NCBI GenBank assembly: GCA_017427265.1
Contig: JAFRTG010000030.1
Coordinates: 52,458 to 116,457 of the forward strand
Origin: Oscillospiraceae bacterium
GTDB taxonomy: Bacteria; Bacillota; Clostridia; Oscillospirales; Ruminococcaceae
DNA: 64,000 nucleotides
Direction of reading: 5' to 3'
In this document: piece by piece, positions 59,971-64,000 of the stretch
Numbering within the stretch: the first letter of the stretch is position 1
Layout of the letters: each line of letters starts with the position of its first letter
Program-made: the position numbers and the translations under genes
Notes under the pieces: model-generated
The model's input: only the letters and a program-made list of their open reading frames with translations
The model's database searches: none
Told to the model about the DNA's origin: nothing

Positions 59971-60204
59971 TTATTCGTTGATATATGCTTCGATGAATTC
60001 CACTGCATCGCCGACGGTACTGATCTTATCGACAGCGTCATCTTCGATTGCAATGTCAAACTCCTCGGAAATGGTTTTCATCAGCAGCGTGATGTCCAGT
60101 GAATCCGCCTGCAGATCGTCGATGAAATCCGCATCCATCGTAACCTCATCCTCATCAACATCCAGCTGATCGAGAATGATGTCCTTGAGCTTTTCAAATA
60201 CCAT
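59971..60204 (-). CDS. acpP: Acyl carrier protein
   Basis: The 77-residue acidic protein carries the phosphopantetheine serine Ser35 in LQADSLD and the helix LMKTISEEFDIAI, like AcpP in fatty acid synthesis. The usual DSLDTVELVM after the serine reads DSLDITLLMK, a modest departure. No fab genes flank it, so it may be the housekeeping ACP in a stand-alone locus or a specialised carrier. GGAG lies before the ATG. Confidence 0.93.
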   Translation of the reverse strand: MVFEKLKDIILDQLDVDEDEVTMDADFIDDLQADSLDITLLMKTISEEFDIAIEDDAVDKISTVGDAVEFIEAYINE

Positions 60205-60275
60205 GTAATCTGCTCCTCTCTGTTATGTGATGTTCTGTGCCACATGCAGTTCGTTCTGCAGGTCACATCGTTTAT

Positions 60276-60304
60276 AGTATAGCCGTTTGCGCGGAAAACG
60301 TCAA
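60276..60304 (-). promoter_or_regulatory. Sigma-A promoter of acpP
   Basis: On the minus strand TTGACG (60299-60304) and TATACT (60276-60281) are 17 bp apart. The gap 60205-60589 otherwise holds only the TetR gene promoter and operator. Confidence 0.75.
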
Positions 60305-60490
60305 TATCTTTTTGCGGTTTTTGGTGTAAAACTTGAAGGCGATGCTCGTCAGTGTTTTGGATATCCTGCACAAACGCAGGGGTTCCGTCCGTTTTGGGCG
60401 GCGGCTGACGGAACGAACCGCACCGGATTTCAGCATTCCGGAGCGGGAAATTTTTTATGGAAAGCGGCGCAGGATTCCGGATTCATCCAC

Positions 60491-60519
60491 TTGACAAACG
60501 CTGAATAATATGCTAGACT
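60491..60519 (+). promoter_or_regulatory. Sigma-A promoter of the TetR-family gene
   Basis: TTGACA (60491-60496) and TAGACT (60514-60519) are 17 bp apart. The transcript would begin near 60526, just before the palindrome at 60530. Confidence 0.75.
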
Positions 60520-60529
60520 ATCATCAAAC

Positions 60530-60550
60530 CATGAGAGCTAAGCTATCATG
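60530..60550 (+). promoter_or_regulatory. Probable TetR operator
   Basis: CATGAGAGCT and AGCTATCATG form a 10-bp inverted repeat with one mismatch around a single central base, placed at the predicted transcript start. Related CTATCA copies stand at 60519-60524 and 60564-60569. The position suggests autorepression. Confidence 0.6.
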
Positions 60551-60589
60551 CGTGATACCCAGACTATCAAAAAACAGGAGGTTTGTCAA

Positions 60590-61237
60590 GTGGAAAATAC
60601 ACGCTCACACGGAAGCCTGAGAACCAAGCGTATCGGCCGCGCGGTGGAAATCAGTGCTGACATGTTCATGAAGCAAGGCATTGAAACTGTGAAAATGACT
60701 GACATTGCCGATGCCTGCGGCGTCGGCGTTGCGACACTGTACCGCTACTTCGGAACGAAAACAGCAATCACAATCGCAGCAATGACCTACCTCTGGAGTG
60801 ATCTGAAGGAACGGTTCCGCGGCATTTTTGAGTCGGAATCCTTTCTCAATCAGACCGGGTGCAAGCGCCTGCATGACCTGATGCGGATGTATGTGCAGCT
60901 GTTTGAGCTGCATCCGAACTTCATGCGGCTGCTCGGTGAATTCGACCTGATGCTTGTCCGCGAGGAGGTGCCGAAGGCGGCTCTGAAGGACTATGAGCAG
61001 TCGGTCATCAATTTTTACCCGATCGTCGAGGCGTCCTATCAGGCAGGCCTTGCGGACGGAACCGTGCGCAGTGACATTGATTTCAAGCTGTTTTATCTGA
61101 CAATCACGCATTCGATGATGGAGCTCTGCAAGAAGATTCTGCAGGGCGAGCTGCTGCCCTCGGATGATTTTTCCGACGGCAAGGCGGAGCTGAATATGCT
61201 GATTGAAATGGCGGTTTCCTATCTCCGGAAGCCGTAA
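60590..61237 (+). CDS. TetR/AcrR-family transcriptional regulator
   Basis: The 215-residue protein has an N-terminal helix-turn-helix (about 12-60: AVEISADMFMKQGIETVKMTDIADACGVGVATLYRYFGTKTAI). The ligand-binding domain is all-helical. The start is GTG at 60590, fixed by AGGAGG 8 bp upstream; an ATG 42 bp earlier lacks a site and lies in the operator. No partner gene survives next to it, because the mobile element begins about 30 bp after its stop. Its regulated gene is unknown. Confidence 0.9.
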   Translation: MENTRSHGSLRTKRIGRAVEISADMFMKQGIETVKMTDIADACGVGVATLYRYFGTKTAITIAAMTYLWSDLKERFRGIFESESFLNQTGCKRLHDLMRMYVQLFELHPNFMRLLGEFDLMLVREEVPKAALKDYEQSVINFYPIVEASYQAGLADGTVRSDIDFKLFYLTITHSMMELCKKILQGELLPSDDFSDGKAELNMLIEMAVSYLRKP

Positions 61238-61250
61238 AAGTGATTGGAAA

Positions 61251-61266
61251 AAAGGCGCTGATTTCA
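61251..61266 (+). terminator. Broken terminator: left half only
   Basis: AAAGGCGCTGATTTCA equals the first half of the intact terminator at 57387-57422, but the pairing half TCAGCGCCTTTT is missing. The sequence changes here to AT-richer DNA, marking the element junction. Confidence 0.65.
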
Positions 61267-61299
61267 GAGGTGCGCCGATATAGAAGTTTTTAGGATTTG

Positions 61300-62960
<1,661 letters not shown>

Positions 62961-63000
62961 TTACCTCTCTTTCCGACAGATACAGCAAGCTATGTTATCA

Positions 63001-63029
63001 TTATAGCGCACATTGACGAACGATTCAAT
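63001..63029 (-). promoter_or_regulatory. Promoter of the recombinase gene
   Basis: On the minus strand TTGAAT (63024-63029) and TATAAT (63001-63006) are 17 bp apart, 43 bp before the start. Confidence 0.65.
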
Positions 63030-63046
63030 GCGCCATTATTCCAAAG

Positions 63047-63265
63047 TTACACAGCCTGCTTCTCAGGTTCTTGTCCGGATTCACCGAGGAGTTTTTCACT
63101 CTCTCGGACAATCAGCCTTTTCAGAATGTCAGAAAGGCTTTCCTGTGAAGCAGGATTGAATACAGTAGTCACCCTGTAAGTGGTGTGTCCGATCTTGTAC
63201 TCAGACGTTGCGTTAAAAGTTGTCACTGCCTTCTCTTTCTCTACGGCAGTAGTGTTATTGTTCAT
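63047..63265 (-). CDS. TnpW-family transposon protein
   Basis: The 72-residue protein has the TnpW core TSEYKIGHTTYRVTTVFNPASQESLSDILKRLI. TnpW is a small protein of Tn4451-type elements next to tnpX; its role is not well defined. AAAGGAG precedes the ATG. It stands 89 bp upstream of the recombinase gene. Confidence 0.83.
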   Translation of the reverse strand: MNNNTTAVEKEKAVTTFNATSEYKIGHTTYRVTTVFNPASQESLSDILKRLIVRESEKLLGESGQEPEKQAV

Positions 63266-64000
63266 AGCTTGTTACTCCTTTAGCTTCTCTATCTCTATGC
63301 TTTTAGAGCGAGGGGATCGCTTTCTTTATCTTCCCCTCTTAGTTTTTTTCTTATGGTGAGTTTTATAATTCTGCACATCATCTCCTGTCTATTGTCCAAC
63401 GGTAATGAACGTGATTTTTCTGAAAGAATCTCAGCCTTGCCCAACATGATTTCAGACGAGTATTTCTATGCTCCGAACCGTGATAGAAAATCCCCCCTCT
63501 ATATACCAAGTAAGAAAAATGTAAAAACGGGCAAGAAAAGCTGAAATATTTACAGAAAATTCACATCTGCTATTGAGTTGCACGATCACAAATTTCCGAT
63601 GATGATCATACCCCTCTACTTATCTACCGGGAAATTTGGAAAAGTGGGGTGATTTTTCCGAAAAGTTCACAAAATGTTTACAAACAGCCGTCTGATGTTG
63701 ATGACATGAAAACCTCCCTCACCTATCTACCGAGATAATTCCGTTTTGGACAAAGATTTGGAGAAATTTCTTGACCGAAAATGAAATGTTTTCCGTTATT
63801 CCTAAATTGGTGTGATATATTCTGTATGATATATCGATAATATGACTGCCTGCTGCACCGTGTAAGGTGCAGTTATTTTTATGGGGAAAGCTCCTGCGGA
63901 GAGTGTCAGACAGTCCGTCAGCAGAGCGGAGAACTTCACTCTGTCCCTTATGATTTCATTGTCATAATAAATAGTTTTCCGGTGTTGAAATTATGCGATA
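63266..64000. other. Gene-free segment of the element with spaced repeats and hairpins
   Basis: No convincing gene was found; a 63-codon frame at 63353-63544 lacks a ribosome site and any recognisable motif. The segment has three related tracts about 100-117 bp apart: 63491-63512, 63608-63632 and 63708-63735, the last two sharing TATCTACCG(G/A)GA after a CCCTC tract. It also has a GATATAT/ATATATC inverted repeat near 63814-63836 and a CTGCACC/GGTGCAG hairpin with a T-rich tail (63853-63881). A regulatory, transfer or recombinase-binding role is possible. Confidence 0.5.
63853..63881 (+). terminator. Small hairpin with T-rich tail, terminator- or attenuator-like
   Basis: CTGCACC (63853-63859) pairs with GGTGCAG (63866-63872) and is followed by TTATTTTTAT. 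It may attenuate an element operon that starts to the right. Confidence 0.45.

Noticed and set aside
63353-63544. A 63-codon open frame in the element's non-coding end
   Set aside because: It has no ribosome site or motif and overlaps one of the repeat tracts.

Overview
The window looks like about 64 kb of chromosome from a cellulosome-forming, spore-forming Ruminococcus-like member of the Oscillospiraceae. The main clues are three secreted proteins that end in type I dockerins (a GH10 xylanase and two CHAP-like proteins), the spore germination protease gene gpr, a GTP-type PEP carboxykinase, CarD, a long-form ribosome hibernation factor and moderately GC-rich codon use. Near-consensus sigma-A promoters, almost all with a 17-bp spacer, and strong intrinsic terminators mark the transcription units. 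No rRNA, tRNA or CRISPR array was seen.

Layout. 0-4 kb: the end of an XRE regulator, then a leftward operon of split transketolase, a MurL-like PP-loop protein and a 4-oxalocrotonate tautomerase homologue. 4-9.3 kb: a small membrane protein, the xylanase, an AI-2E family transporter and a lipoprotein with an internal duplication. 9.4-14 kb: rpsT, then gpr with DUF421 and DUF4363 genes (sporulation-type neighbours), then pckG. 14-25 kb, mostly leftward: recQ, a dockerin CHAP-like protein, an ECF sigma/DUF4179 pair with a long overlap, a ROK regulator, a YfhO-type membrane protein and an EFR1-type ferredoxin. 25.4-30.9 kb: three related membrane proteins of unknown function, a fourth membrane protein, comM and an AT-rich orphan YezG-type immunity gene. 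31-42.3 kb: a long rightward run with a RodA/FtsW homologue, D-2-hydroxyacid dehydrogenase, proB-proA, two M16 peptidase homologues, lgt, folD and an ankyrin protein. 42.4-47 kb: a TerB-like protein, a small unknown, a 781-residue unknown, and an ECF sigma/zinc-finger anti-sigma pair with a recognisable ECF promoter. 47-54.6 kb: a BspA-type leucine-rich lipoprotein, tatD, queA, hpf, an M23 protein with an altered zinc site, carD and the second dockerin CHAP-like protein. 54.6-60.2 kb: an operon of two paralogous unknowns with an HgdB-like protein, an aldose epimerase, DUF378, a degenerate OmpR-type response regulator and acpP. 60.5-61.2 kb: a TetR regulator with its promoter and a palindromic operator.

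From about 61.27 kb to the end of the window lies one end of an AT-richer integrative element of the Tn4451/TnpX type (large serine recombinase plus TnpW). It appears to have inserted into the loop of the TetR gene's terminator, whose 5' half is still present.

The most novel material is the three-paralogue membrane cluster, the paired CHAP-like dockerin proteins, the response regulator lacking both its phosphoacceptor Asp and conserved Lys, the paralogue/HgdB-like operon, the 781-residue protein cluster, and several structured intergenic segments including a possible small RNA. All functions are inferred from reading the sequence; no database search was run.
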